NCBI RefSeq assembly: GCF_001693485.1
Contig: NZ_MAXC01000043.1
Coordinates: 1 to 64,000 of the forward strand
Direction of reading: 5' to 3'
Length of the DNA stretch: 64,000 nt
Source: Bradyrhizobium sp. LMTR 3
GTDB lineage: Bacteria; Pseudomonadota; Alphaproteobacteria; Rhizobiales; Xanthobacteraceae
Part shown: positions 53,070 through 60,834 of the stretch, piece after piece
How positions within the stretch are numbered: the stretch's first letter is position 1
Layout: every line of letters begins with the position of its first letter
Translations under genes and position numbers: made by a program
The notes under the pieces: generated by a model
Told to the model about the DNA's origin: nothing
Databases searched by the model: none
The model's input: the letters and a program-made list of their open reading frames with translations, nothing else

Positions 53070-53801
53070 CTAGGAAGTTTTGGTCGTGTGGATGCCGCAT
53101 TCCGTCTTGGACCTGCCGCGCCAGCGGCCGGCGCGGGCGTCTTCGTCCGGCGCCGTCCGGCTCGAACACGGCATGCATCCGACCGACAGGTAACCCGAGG
53201 CAACGAGCGGATGCGGCGGCAGTTTGGCGAGCTTGTAGATCGCCTCGAGCTCTTCGCGCGACACGTTGGCAAACGGATTGAATTTCAGCCTGTCGCCATC
53301 GTCCTCGACAACGGAAATCTCAGCGCGCGCGCCGCCCTGAAAACGCTTGCGTCCGTTGATCCAGGCCGAGAACGGTTTGAGCGCCCGCGCCAGCGGCTCT
53401 ACTTTACGGATACGGCAGCAGGCGTCGGGATCGGAAAACCATAATTCGCGATCGGGATCCTGGCGTGAGAGCGTTTCTGCCAGCGGCTTGATCGAGCGGA
53501 CGTCGCGGAGGCCAAGCGCAGCAATCAGCGTATCGCGATAGGCGAGCGTTTCCTCGAACAGCCAACCGGTATCGAGGAAGATCACGGGAATCGCGGGATC
53601 GACGTCGGCCATCACCTTCAGCAGCGCCGCCGATTCCGTACCGAACGACGACACCAGCGCAAGCTGCTCGCGGCCGACGGTCTTCAGCGCGGTTTCAATG
53701 ACATGCGTTGGCGAAGCGTCGCGCAAGGTATGGTCGAGTGTCTGCGCCGAATGAAGGATCGCTGCTTCAGCGGCGACCACCTGCTGTGAAATCGTGCTCA
53801 C
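53070..53801 (-). CDS. cysH: Adenylyl-sulfate (APS) reductase
   Basis: Thioredoxin-dependent reductase of 243 residues making sulfite. A Cys pair in PDACCRIRKVEPL and a second pair in VGCMPCSSR are the ligands of the 4Fe-4S cluster that marks the APS-using type. The catalytic C-terminal Cys is in KTECGIH. ALVSSFGTESA is the nucleotide loop. Its ATG overlaps the stop of the DUF934 gene (ATGA). Last gene of the reduction operon. Confidence 0.94.
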   Translation of the reverse strand: MSTISQQVVAAEAAILHSAQTLDHTLRDASPTHVIETALKTVGREQLALVSSFGTESAALLKVMADVDPAIPVIFLDTGWLFEETLAYRDTLIAALGLRDVRSIKPLAETLSRQDPDRELWFSDPDACCRIRKVEPLARALKPFSAWINGRKRFQGGARAEISVVEDDGDRLKFNPFANVSREELEAIYKLAKLPPHPLVASGYLSVGCMPCSSRTAPDEDARAGRWRGRSKTECGIHTTKTS

Positions 53802-54313
53802 TGGCCGGCACTCTCCGAATGACGCAACTGCATCCGCCGATTGAGCGCCGTGACGCGGCCATCGCCGGTCGGCTGGTAGAACACCGAATAGCGCTTCATG
53901 GTCTCGGCGAAGGCATCGGCGTCGGCATCCTTCTTCACCTCGAACGCGTCGAAGCCGGCGCGCGACATGAACACGAACTGGTCGCGCAGCACTTGGCCGG
54001 TGGCGCGCAGCTCGCCGTCATAGCCATGCCTCTCGCGCAACAAGCGCGCCTGGCTGTAGGCGCGGCCGTCGCGGAAGATCGGGAACACCAGCGCGACGGC
54101 GGCCAGACGATCGAGATAGGGCACGAGGTCGTCGACGGCACGGCTGTTCGGCCAGATCACGCCGGTTTTGCCGGCGCGCTTGAGAATGGCTTCCGGATCT
54201 TCGAGGAACCGCGCCGCCGAAATGAGGACCGCTCCGTCGCCCGGCAATTCGGCGCCGTCGGCAACATGGACGAACAGGTCGATGGCGATTCTTCCGTTCT
54301 TAACGAGTGGCAT
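53798..54313 (-). CDS. DUF934 family protein of sulfite reduction operon
   Basis: Protein of 171 residues of the DUF934 family, with VWPNSRAVDDLVPYLDRLAAVALVFP-like core and DGRAYSQARLLRERHGYDGELRATG, the conserved block. It is nearly always found with cysI/cysH in alphaproteobacteria, probably helping sulfite reductase; the mechanism is not known. It overlaps cysI by 14 bases upstream and cysH by 4 downstream. Confidence 0.88.
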   Translation of the reverse strand: MPLVKNGRIAIDLFVHVADGAELPGDGAVLISAARFLEDPEAILKRAGKTGVIWPNSRAVDDLVPYLDRLAAVALVFPIFRDGRAYSQARLLRERHGYDGELRATGQVLRDQFVFMSRAGFDAFEVKKDADADAFAETMKRYSVFYQPTGDGRVTALNRRMQLRHSESAGQ

Positions 54314-55955
54314 AGACCCGCTCCTTGAATGGCTCAACGCCCAGACGCTTCACCGTGTCGACGAACAGCTCTTCGGGACGGTCGCGGAGCGCGAGATAGG
54401 CTTCGACAATGTCTTCGATCACGTCGGCAACTTCCGCATAAGGGACGGCAGGGCCGATCAGCGCGCCCATCTGCGCGTTCTCGTCGGCGCGGCCGCCGAT
54501 CGTGATCTGGTAAAACTCCTCGCCGTTCTTCTCGACGCCGAGGATGCCGATGTGGCCGACGTGATGATGGCCGCACGCGTTGATGCAGCCGGAGATGTTG
54601 ATGTGCAGCCGGCCGATCATGTCGGCGGTGTCGTGGTTGGCAAAACGCCGCGTCAATTCCTGTGCGATCGGAATCGAGCGCGCGTTGGCGAGCGAGCAGT
54701 AATCGAGCCCAGGGCAGGCAATGATATCGGTGACCAGATTGACGTTCGGCGTGGCGAGCCCGAGACGGTCGAGCGCCTTCCACAACTGCGGCAAGTCGCG
54801 CTTGGCAACATGCGGCAACGCCAGGTTCTGCTCGTGGCCGACGCGGATCTCGCCGAAGGAGTATTTGTCGGCGAGATCGGCGATCGCGTCCATCTGGTCG
54901 GCGGTGGCATCGCCGGGCGGGCCGCCCACCGGCTTCAGCGACAGCGTCACGATCGAATAGCCCTGCACCTTGTGCGGTGCCACCGAGTTCTTGCGCCAGC
55001 GCTCGAACAGCGGATCATGCGCGGCCTGCTTCAGCTCGTCCGGCATGTGCGGAAGCTTCTCGTAGGCCGGATAGGAGAAGCGCGAACGCACCTCCTCGAT
55101 GACGGAATGGTCGAGTGTCAGGGCGCTGTGGCCCATCTGCCTCCATTCCTCGTCGACCTCACGCGCGAACTTCTCGATGCCGAGCTCATGTACCAGGATC
55201 TTGATGCGCGCCTTGTAGATGTTGTCACGGCGGCCGTACTGGTTGTAGACGCGCAGGATCGCCTCGACATAGCTGAGAATGTCGCGGCCGGCTACGAACG
55301 GCTTGATGGTCTTGGCGATGAACGGCGTGCGGCCAAGGCCGCCGCCGACCAGCACCTCGAAGCCGGTCTCGCCGTCGGCGTTCTTGTGCAGCCGCAAGCC
55401 GATGTCGTGGATCTTGATTGCGGCGCGGTCGTGCTCGGATGCGGTGATCGCGATCTTGAACTTGCGCGGCAGGAACGAGAATTCCGGATGCAGCGTGGTG
55501 TGCTGACGCAGGATCTCCGACCAGATTCGTGGATCCTCGACCTCACCGGGCGCGACGCCCGCCCATTGGTCCGAGGTGACGTTGCGCATGTTATTGCCGG
55601 AGGTCTGCATCGCGTGGATACCGACCTCGGCAAGCTCGGCCAGTGCATCGGGCAACTCGGCAAGCTTGATCCAGTTGAACTGGATGTTCTGCCGCGTGGT
55701 GAAGTGGCCGTAACCGCGGTCGTAGCGGCGGGCAATATGGGCGAGCCGGCGCAACTGCTTCGACGACAACGTGCCATAGGGGATCGCGACGCGGAACATG
55801 TAGGCGTGCAATTGCAGGTACACACCGTTCTGCAGCCGCAGCATCTTGAATTCGTCCTCGGTGAGTTCGCCCGAGAGGCGGCGCTTCACCTGATCGCGGA
55901 ATTCCGAAACCCGCTCGTTGATGAGCGTGCGGTCGAGTTCGTCATATGCATACAT
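54300..55955 (-). CDS. cysI: Sulfite reductase, hemoprotein subunit
   Basis: Siroheme and 4Fe-4S enzyme of 551 residues reducing sulfite to sulfide. Cluster ligands are seen in ACPGLDYCSLA (C-x5-C) and SGCINACGHHH (C-x3-C). The siroheme and substrate Arg/Lys lie in HFTTRQNIQFNW and TSGNNMRNVTSDQWAG. No cysJ flavoprotein gene is present, so electrons likely come from ferredoxin or another donor. Start MYAYDELD fits the family. Confidence 0.94.
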   Translation of the reverse strand: MYAYDELDRTLINERVSEFRDQVKRRLSGELTEDEFKMLRLQNGVYLQLHAYMFRVAIPYGTLSSKQLRRLAHIARRYDRGYGHFTTRQNIQFNWIKLAELPDALAELAEVGIHAMQTSGNNMRNVTSDQWAGVAPGEVEDPRIWSEILRQHTTLHPEFSFLPRKFKIAITASEHDRAAIKIHDIGLRLHKNADGETGFEVLVGGGLGRTPFIAKTIKPFVAGRDILSYVEAILRVYNQYGRRDNIYKARIKILVHELGIEKFAREVDEEWRQMGHSALTLDHSVIEEVRSRFSYPAYEKLPHMPDELKQAAHDPLFERWRKNSVAPHKVQGYSIVTLSLKPVGGPPGDATADQMDAIADLADKYSFGEIRVGHEQNLALPHVAKRDLPQLWKALDRLGLATPNVNLVTDIIACPGLDYCSLANARSIPIAQELTRRFANHDTADMIGRLHINISGCINACGHHHVGHIGILGVEKNGEEFYQITIGGRADENAQMGALIGPAVPYAEVADVIEDIVEAYLALRDRPEELFVDTVKRLGVEPFKERVYATR

Positions 55956-55968
55956 GATGGATCAGCCT

Positions 55969-56280
55969 TTAGGCCGGAAGAAGGTCGATGGTGAGGCCCT
56001 TCGACCGGATGTGTTCACGGAGGTTGCCGGGCTTGACCACCCCGCCCTTGAGCTCGACCGGGGCGATATAGGCACCGACCGCGCCGACGTCATCGGCCGC
56101 GCTTTCGGCGAGCAACGCACGCGCATCATCCGAAGTGCTCACGATCGCAGCGTCGGACAGAGCGGTCGACCACCCCTGTTGTGCGGTCCGGTAGACCACG
56201 GCGCCATCCCAGGTGCGGTTGGCGGTCACTACCGACGGCCCGGTGATTCTGATTTTCTTTTGTTCGAGCGGAGAGGTCAT
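55969..56280 (-). CDS. DUF2849 family protein
   Basis: Small protein of 103 residues found between cysG and cysI in many alphaproteobacteria. ANRTWDGAVVYRTAQQGWST and a C-terminal HIRSKGLTIDLLPA are family landmarks. The start at 56280 overlaps the cysG stop (ATGA). A role in siroheme delivery or in sulfite reductase assembly is inferred from place only. Confidence 0.85.
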   Translation of the reverse strand: MTSPLEQKKIRITGPSVVTANRTWDGAVVYRTAQQGWSTALSDAAIVSTSDDARALLAESAADDVGAVGAYIAPVELKGGVVKPGNLREHIRSKGLTIDLLPA

Positions 56281-57713
56281 TCGGCAGCATCCAATAGTTT
56301 TGAGATGACTTGATTGAGGTTGGACTGGCGCCACGGCGCGGAATGCGCGACGACGTCGCCGATGATGAGGATGGCGGGGCCGCCATCGATTTTTTCGACC
56401 AGCGCGGGAAGGTTTTCGAGCGTCCCGACCACGGCCTGCGCATCCGGCCGCGTCACCCGCGCGAACACACCGACGGGCGTTTGCGGCAACCGACCGGCAG
56501 CCAACAGACCCGCGCGGACCGACGGCGCGGCGGTCATGCCCATATAGACCACGATGGTCATCTTCTTGTCTGTCAGCACCGACCAGTCGACGTTCTCGGC
56601 GTCCTTTGCCTTGTGCGCGGTCAGGAAAGTGATGCGCAGCGCCTCATGCCGATAGGTCAACGGCGCTTCGAACTGCGCGGCAGCGCCCAGGCCTGCGGTG
56701 ATGCCCGGCACCACCGAATAGGCAACGCCTGCGGCGCGCAACACTTCGATCTCCTCGCCGCCACGGCCGAAGACATAGGGATCGCCGCCCTTCAGCCGCA
56801 CCGCGCGCTGTCCAGCCTTGGCAGCCTCGATCAGCAGCTTGTTGATTGCATCCTGGCCGATGCCGGGTTTGCCGACGCGACGGCCGACCGGAATGCGCGA
56901 AGCGTCGCGACGGATGCGGTCGAGAATTTCCGGCGAGACCAGCTCGTCGTAGAAAACGACGTCGGCATCCTGCAGCGCGCGCAACGCCTTGATGGTGAGC
57001 AGATCCGGATCGCCCGGCCCCGCGCCGACCAGCGTCACCCTGCCCTCGGCCTTGCCGTCCTCGTTCGCGCCAGCGAAGGCGGAGGGATCGGCGATTTCAT
57101 TCAGCGCGGTTTCCGCCTCGGTCTTGCGCCCAGCCAGAACCAGCGCACCGATCGGGCCGTCGATCACGCGCTCCCAGAACCGGCGGCGCAGCGCAAATTC
57201 GGGAATGCGCGCATGCATCGATTTACGAAAGCTGCCGATGAAGGTGGCGAGATCGCCGATGCGCGCCGGCAGCACCGCCTCGATGCGCTCGCGCACGCGA
57301 CGTGCGACCACCGGCGAAGCACCGCCGGTGCCGACGGCGACGACGACGTCGCCGCGATCGACGATCGCCGGAAAGATGAAAGTGGAATGCGCGAGATCGT
57401 CCATCACATTCACAGGCAGACCGACCGCCTTCGCGCGCACCGACATCGCAACGCCGATATCACCGGCGCCGGCGCAGAGCACCGCGATGACGCCTGAGAT
57501 ATCGGCCGTGAGCGGATCGCCGGTTGCGCGTTCGATCCGCGCGGCAGCGGCCGCATCGAGTCCCGAAACGTCATGGCTGCCGTCGGTCGCATACCAGCGA
57601 ATGTTTGCGCCGGCCGATGCCAAGAGGCGCAACTTCGCGCGCACGAGTTCGCCGGCTCCGACGAGCAGCACCACGCCGCTTTGCAGGTCGAGAAATACGG
57701 GCAGAAATCGCAT
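56277..57713 (-). CDS. cysG: Siroheme synthase, trifunctional
   Basis: Protein of 478 residues with all three activities. N-terminal precorrin-2 dehydrogenase/ferrochelatase (about 1-215) has VGAGELVRAKLRLLASAGA, NVMDDLAHSTFIFPA and GGASPVVARRVRERIE. C-terminal uroporphyrinogen III methyltransferase (about 220-478) has VGAGPGDPDLLTIKALRAL and RLKGGDPYVFGRGGEE. It makes the siroheme used by CysI. First gene of its operon, divergent from cysD. Confidence 0.95.
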   Translation of the reverse strand: MRFLPVFLDLQSGVVLLVGAGELVRAKLRLLASAGANIRWYATDGSHDVSGLDAAAAARIERATGDPLTADISGVIAVLCAGAGDIGVAMSVRAKAVGLPVNVMDDLAHSTFIFPAIVDRGDVVVAVGTGGASPVVARRVRERIEAVLPARIGDLATFIGSFRKSMHARIPEFALRRRFWERVIDGPIGALVLAGRKTEAETALNEIADPSAFAGANEDGKAEGRVTLVGAGPGDPDLLTIKALRALQDADVVFYDELVSPEILDRIRRDASRIPVGRRVGKPGIGQDAINKLLIEAAKAGQRAVRLKGGDPYVFGRGGEEIEVLRAAGVAYSVVPGITAGLGAAAQFEAPLTYRHEALRITFLTAHKAKDAENVDWSVLTDKKMTIVVYMGMTAAPSVRAGLLAAGRLPQTPVGVFARVTRPDAQAVVGTLENLPALVEKIDGGPAILIIGDVVAHSAPWRQSNLNQVISKLLDAAE

Positions 57714-57785
57714 GCGAAACTCGCTTCCCCCACTTCGGGGTTGACTGGAATTATTTTCTATATATGTGTCGTTCAGCGCCCGCAA

Positions 57786-57806
57786 AGAGAAAATTTTTTC
57801 TTCTCT
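57786..57806. promoter_or_regulatory. Palindrome in cysG-cysD divergent promoter region
   Basis: AGAGAA at 57786-57791 and TTCTCT at 57801-57806 form an inverted repeat with an AT-rich centre. It is just upstream of a -10-like TATAGA at 57820-57825, whose -35 box is weak, a layout expected for a LysR-type activator such as CysB. Inferred, no regulator gene seen here. Confidence 0.45.
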
Positions 57807-57855
57807 GTTGCATCGCGACTATAGAATTTTCGCCCACCAAGGCCAAGGCCCAGAG

Positions 57856-58761
57856 ATGCATCTTCTCAATCCCGACTCTGCCAAAGACCGGTTGCGTGGC
57901 GCGGACCGCAAAAGCGGTGCCACCGTCGAACAAATTTTCACCGATGGACGGCTGCCGCCGCCCTCGATGGATCATCTCGACGAACTCGAGGCACAGAGCA
58001 TCTACATTCTGCGCGAGGCGTTCGCGCGGTTGAAAAAACTCGCGCTGCTGTGGTCGCTCGGAAAAGATTCCAACGTGATGATCTGGCTGGCGCGCAAGGC
58101 CTTCTTCGGCCGCGTGCCGTTTCCGGCGCTTCACGTCGATACCGGCAAGAAATTTGCCGAGATGTACGCCTTCCGCGATCGCTTCGGAAAAGAGTGGGAT
58201 CTCGATCTGAAGGTCGAACCCTGCCCGTCGATCGATGCCGTCGATCCAACGCTACCGCCGGCCGCACGTTCGGCCGCCCGCAAGACCGAAGGGCTGAAGT
58301 GGGCCCTGACCAAATATGGTTTCGACGGATTGATTGCCGGCATCCGCCGCGATGAGGAGGCCACGCGCGCCAAGGAGCGCGTGTTCTCGCCGCGCGGACT
58401 CGAAGGCGGCTGGGACGTGCGCGACCAGCCCCCGGAGTTCTGGGACCAGTTCAACGCATCAGTGCCGCAAGGCGCGCATTTGCGCGTCCATCCGATCCTG
58501 CATTGGACCGAGGCCGACATCTGGGCCTACACCAAGCGCGAAAACATTCCGATCATTCCGCTCTATCTCTCGAAGGACGGCAAGCGCTATCGCTCGCTGG
58601 GCGATCAGGACATCACCAATCCGGTGGCGTCGACCGCCTCCAGCATCGACGAGATTCTCGCCGAGCTCGACGGCACCAGGGTGCCGGAGCGCGCCGGCCG
58701 CGCGCTGGATCATGAGACCGAAGATGCTTTCGAGCGGCTGCGCGTCGCCGGCTATCTCTAA
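57856..58761 (+). CDS. cysD: Sulfate adenylyltransferase subunit 2
   Basis: ATP sulfurylase catalytic subunit of 301 residues, PP-loop fold, with WSLGKDSNVMIWLARKAF as the PP-loop near residue 67. HVDTGKKFAEMYAFRD and GIRRDEEATRAKERVFS are conserved substrate regions. Works with CysN to make APS from sulfate. Start at 57856 (MHLLNPDSA) chosen over the upstream frame. The cysNC gene follows after 12 bases. Confidence 0.95.
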   Translation: MHLLNPDSAKDRLRGADRKSGATVEQIFTDGRLPPPSMDHLDELEAQSIYILREAFARLKKLALLWSLGKDSNVMIWLARKAFFGRVPFPALHVDTGKKFAEMYAFRDRFGKEWDLDLKVEPCPSIDAVDPTLPPAARSAARKTEGLKWALTKYGFDGLIAGIRRDEEATRAKERVFSPRGLEGGWDVRDQPPEFWDQFNASVPQGAHLRVHPILHWTEADIWAYTKRENIPIIPLYLSKDGKRYRSLGDQDITNPVASTASSIDEILAELDGTRVPERAGRALDHETEDAFERLRVAGYL

Positions 58762-58773
58762 CGGACATTTGCT

Positions 58774-60702
58774 GTGAGCGTTGCGATGAACATGATCCTG
58801 CCTGCCAGCGTTTCGGCAACACCGAACGGCACCACCCGCCCGCAAGTCCGCATCGTCATCGTCGGTCACGTCGATCACGGCAAATCCACGCTGGTCGGCC
58901 GCCTGCTGCACGAGACCGGCAGCCTGCCCGAAGGCAAGCTGGAGATGCTGAAAGCCGTCAGCACACGGCGCGGCATGCCGTTCGAATGGTCGTTCCTGCT
59001 CGATGCGCTGCAGACCGAGCGCGATCAGGGCATCACCATCGACACCACGCAAATCCGCTTCCGCACCCGCTCGCGCGACGTCGTACTGATCGACGCGCCC
59101 GGCCATGCCGAATTTCTGCGCAACATGATCACCGGCGCCTCGCAGGCCGACGGTGCGGTGCTGATCATCGACGCGCTGGAGGGCGTGCGCGACCAGACCC
59201 GGCGTCACGGCTATCTGCTGCATCTGTTGGGCATCAGGCAGGTCGCGATCGTCGTCAACAAGATGGACCGCGTCGATTTCAGCGCGGATCGCTTCGAGGA
59301 GATCAGCGACGAGATTTCGACGCATCTCATCGGCCTTGGCGTGACGCCTTCGGCCGTGATTCCGATTTCCGCGCGCGACGGCGACGGCGTTGCGGAGCAG
59401 ACGCCACGGATCGGCTGGTACCAGGGACCAACCGTCGTCGAAGCGCTTGACGCGCTCGAGCCGGCGCGGCCGTTGGAGCAACTGGCGCTGCGGCTGCCGG
59501 TGCAGGCGATCTACAAGTTCGACGACCGCCGCATCGTTGCGGGGCGCATCGAGTCCGGACATCTGAGTGCCGGCGATGAAATCGTCATCATGCCCGCCGG
59601 CAAGATCGCGAAGATCAAGACGGTGGAGAGCTGGCCAGTGACGCCGCTGAAGGGCAGTCACGGCGCCGGCCGTTCGGTCGGCATCACGCTCGACCGCGAA
59701 TTATTCATCGAGCGCGGCGATGTCATCGCCCATGCGGGAGCTACCCCGCGCGACACACGGCGCATTCGCGCGCGCATTTTCTGGCTGCACGACAAGCCGC
59801 TGTCGAAGGGCGACCAGATCCTGATCCGCCTCGGCACGCGGGAAACCCGCGCCAGCGTGGTCGCGATCGAGAAGGCGGTCGATCCCGGTGAACTCTCCAA
59901 CGAGGAGACCACGGCGATCGCGCGCAATCATGTTGGCGAAATCGACATCTCGCTGGCGCAGCCGATCGCGGCCGATCCCTATCAGGAAAATTCGCGCACT
60001 GGTCGGCTGGTGATCGAGGTCAATGGCCGCATCGCCGGCGGCGGCCTCGTGCTGTCGGTCGATGCCGGACAGCGCGCCGTTCCGATCGACATCGTGCCGG
60101 TGGAATCCGCATTGCGCCCGGAAGAGCGCTCGGCGCGCTACCGCCACAACGGCGCGGTGATCTGGCTGACCGGCCTGCCGGGCTCAGGCAAATCGACGCT
60201 GGCGCGCGCACTCGAGCGACGGCTGTTTTCGCGCGGCGGTTCGCCCATTCTGCTCGATGGCGACACGCTCCGCGCCGGCCTCAACGGCGATCTCGGCTTC
60301 TCGGCGCAGGACCGCACCGAGAACATCCGCCGGCTGGCGGAAGTTGCGACCCATCTGGCGCGCAACGGGCACATTGCCGTCGTCGCTGCGGTGTCGCCGT
60401 CCGCGGACGATCGCGCAGCCGCGCGCCGCATCGCCGATGCTTCGTTCCGCGAGATCTACGTCGCGACGCCGGCCGAAATCTGCGAGAGCCGCGACCCCAA
60501 GGGCCATTATGCCAAGGCGCGCGCGGGCACGCTGCAGGCTTTCACCGGCATCGGCAACGACTATCAACCGCCGGCTCAAGCGGAGCTCCGCATCGACACC
60601 TCTGCGCGCACGGTTTCGGATGCGACCGACGAGATCGAGCGGATGCTGGCTGAGACGGGCATTCTGTTCGACGAACTGGTGGATCTGGCGGCGAATATCT
60701 AG
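58774..60702 (+). CDS. cysNC: Bifunctional CysN-CysC (ATP sulfurylase GTPase, APS kinase)
   Basis: Fusion protein of 642 residues. The N-terminal GTPase part (about 20-450) has P-loop GHVDHGKST, DAPGHAEFLRNM and NKMDRV, and drives APS synthesis by CysD. The C-terminal part (about 460-640) is APS kinase, with GLPGSGKST and LDGDTLRAGL, making PAPS. GTG start at 58774; an ATG at 58786 is possible. This NodQ-type fusion is usual in rhizobia. Confidence 0.95.
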   Translation: MSVAMNMILPASVSATPNGTTRPQVRIVIVGHVDHGKSTLVGRLLHETGSLPEGKLEMLKAVSTRRGMPFEWSFLLDALQTERDQGITIDTTQIRFRTRSRDVVLIDAPGHAEFLRNMITGASQADGAVLIIDALEGVRDQTRRHGYLLHLLGIRQVAIVVNKMDRVDFSADRFEEISDEISTHLIGLGVTPSAVIPISARDGDGVAEQTPRIGWYQGPTVVEALDALEPARPLEQLALRLPVQAIYKFDDRRIVAGRIESGHLSAGDEIVIMPAGKIAKIKTVESWPVTPLKGSHGAGRSVGITLDRELFIERGDVIAHAGATPRDTRRIRARIFWLHDKPLSKGDQILIRLGTRETRASVVAIEKAVDPGELSNEETTAIARNHVGEIDISLAQPIAADPYQENSRTGRLVIEVNGRIAGGGLVLSVDAGQRAVPIDIVPVESALRPEERSARYRHNGAVIWLTGLPGSGKSTLARALERRLFSRGGSPILLDGDTLRAGLNGDLGFSAQDRTENIRRLAEVATHLARNGHIAVVAAVSPSADDRAAARRIADASFREIYVATPAEICESRDPKGHYAKARAGTLQAFTGIGNDYQPPAQAELRIDTSARTVSDATDEIERMLAETGILFDELVDLAANI

Positions 60703-60740
60703 GCCTTTTGGGGCCTTCTCATCGACCCGGCTTTAGGGCT

Positions 60741-60776
60741 AAAAGGGCGGCCAATACCGCCCCTTTGGCGCGTTTT
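60741..60776 (+). terminator. Probable terminator after cysNC
   Basis: AAAGGGCGG and CCGCCC(C)TTT form a stem with a CCAATA loop and one extra C, followed after a few bases by TTTTTT. Placed 40 bases after the cysNC stop and 60 before glcB. Confidence 0.6.
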
Positions 60777-60834
60777 TTGCTGTTTTCGTCTGAAAACCAG
60801 CCATTGAACGCCAGTTTACCCGAGAAAGCCCGTC

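Noticed and set aside
54168..55994. 608-codon open frame on the plus strand
   Set aside because: Antisense to cysI, whose motifs are complete.
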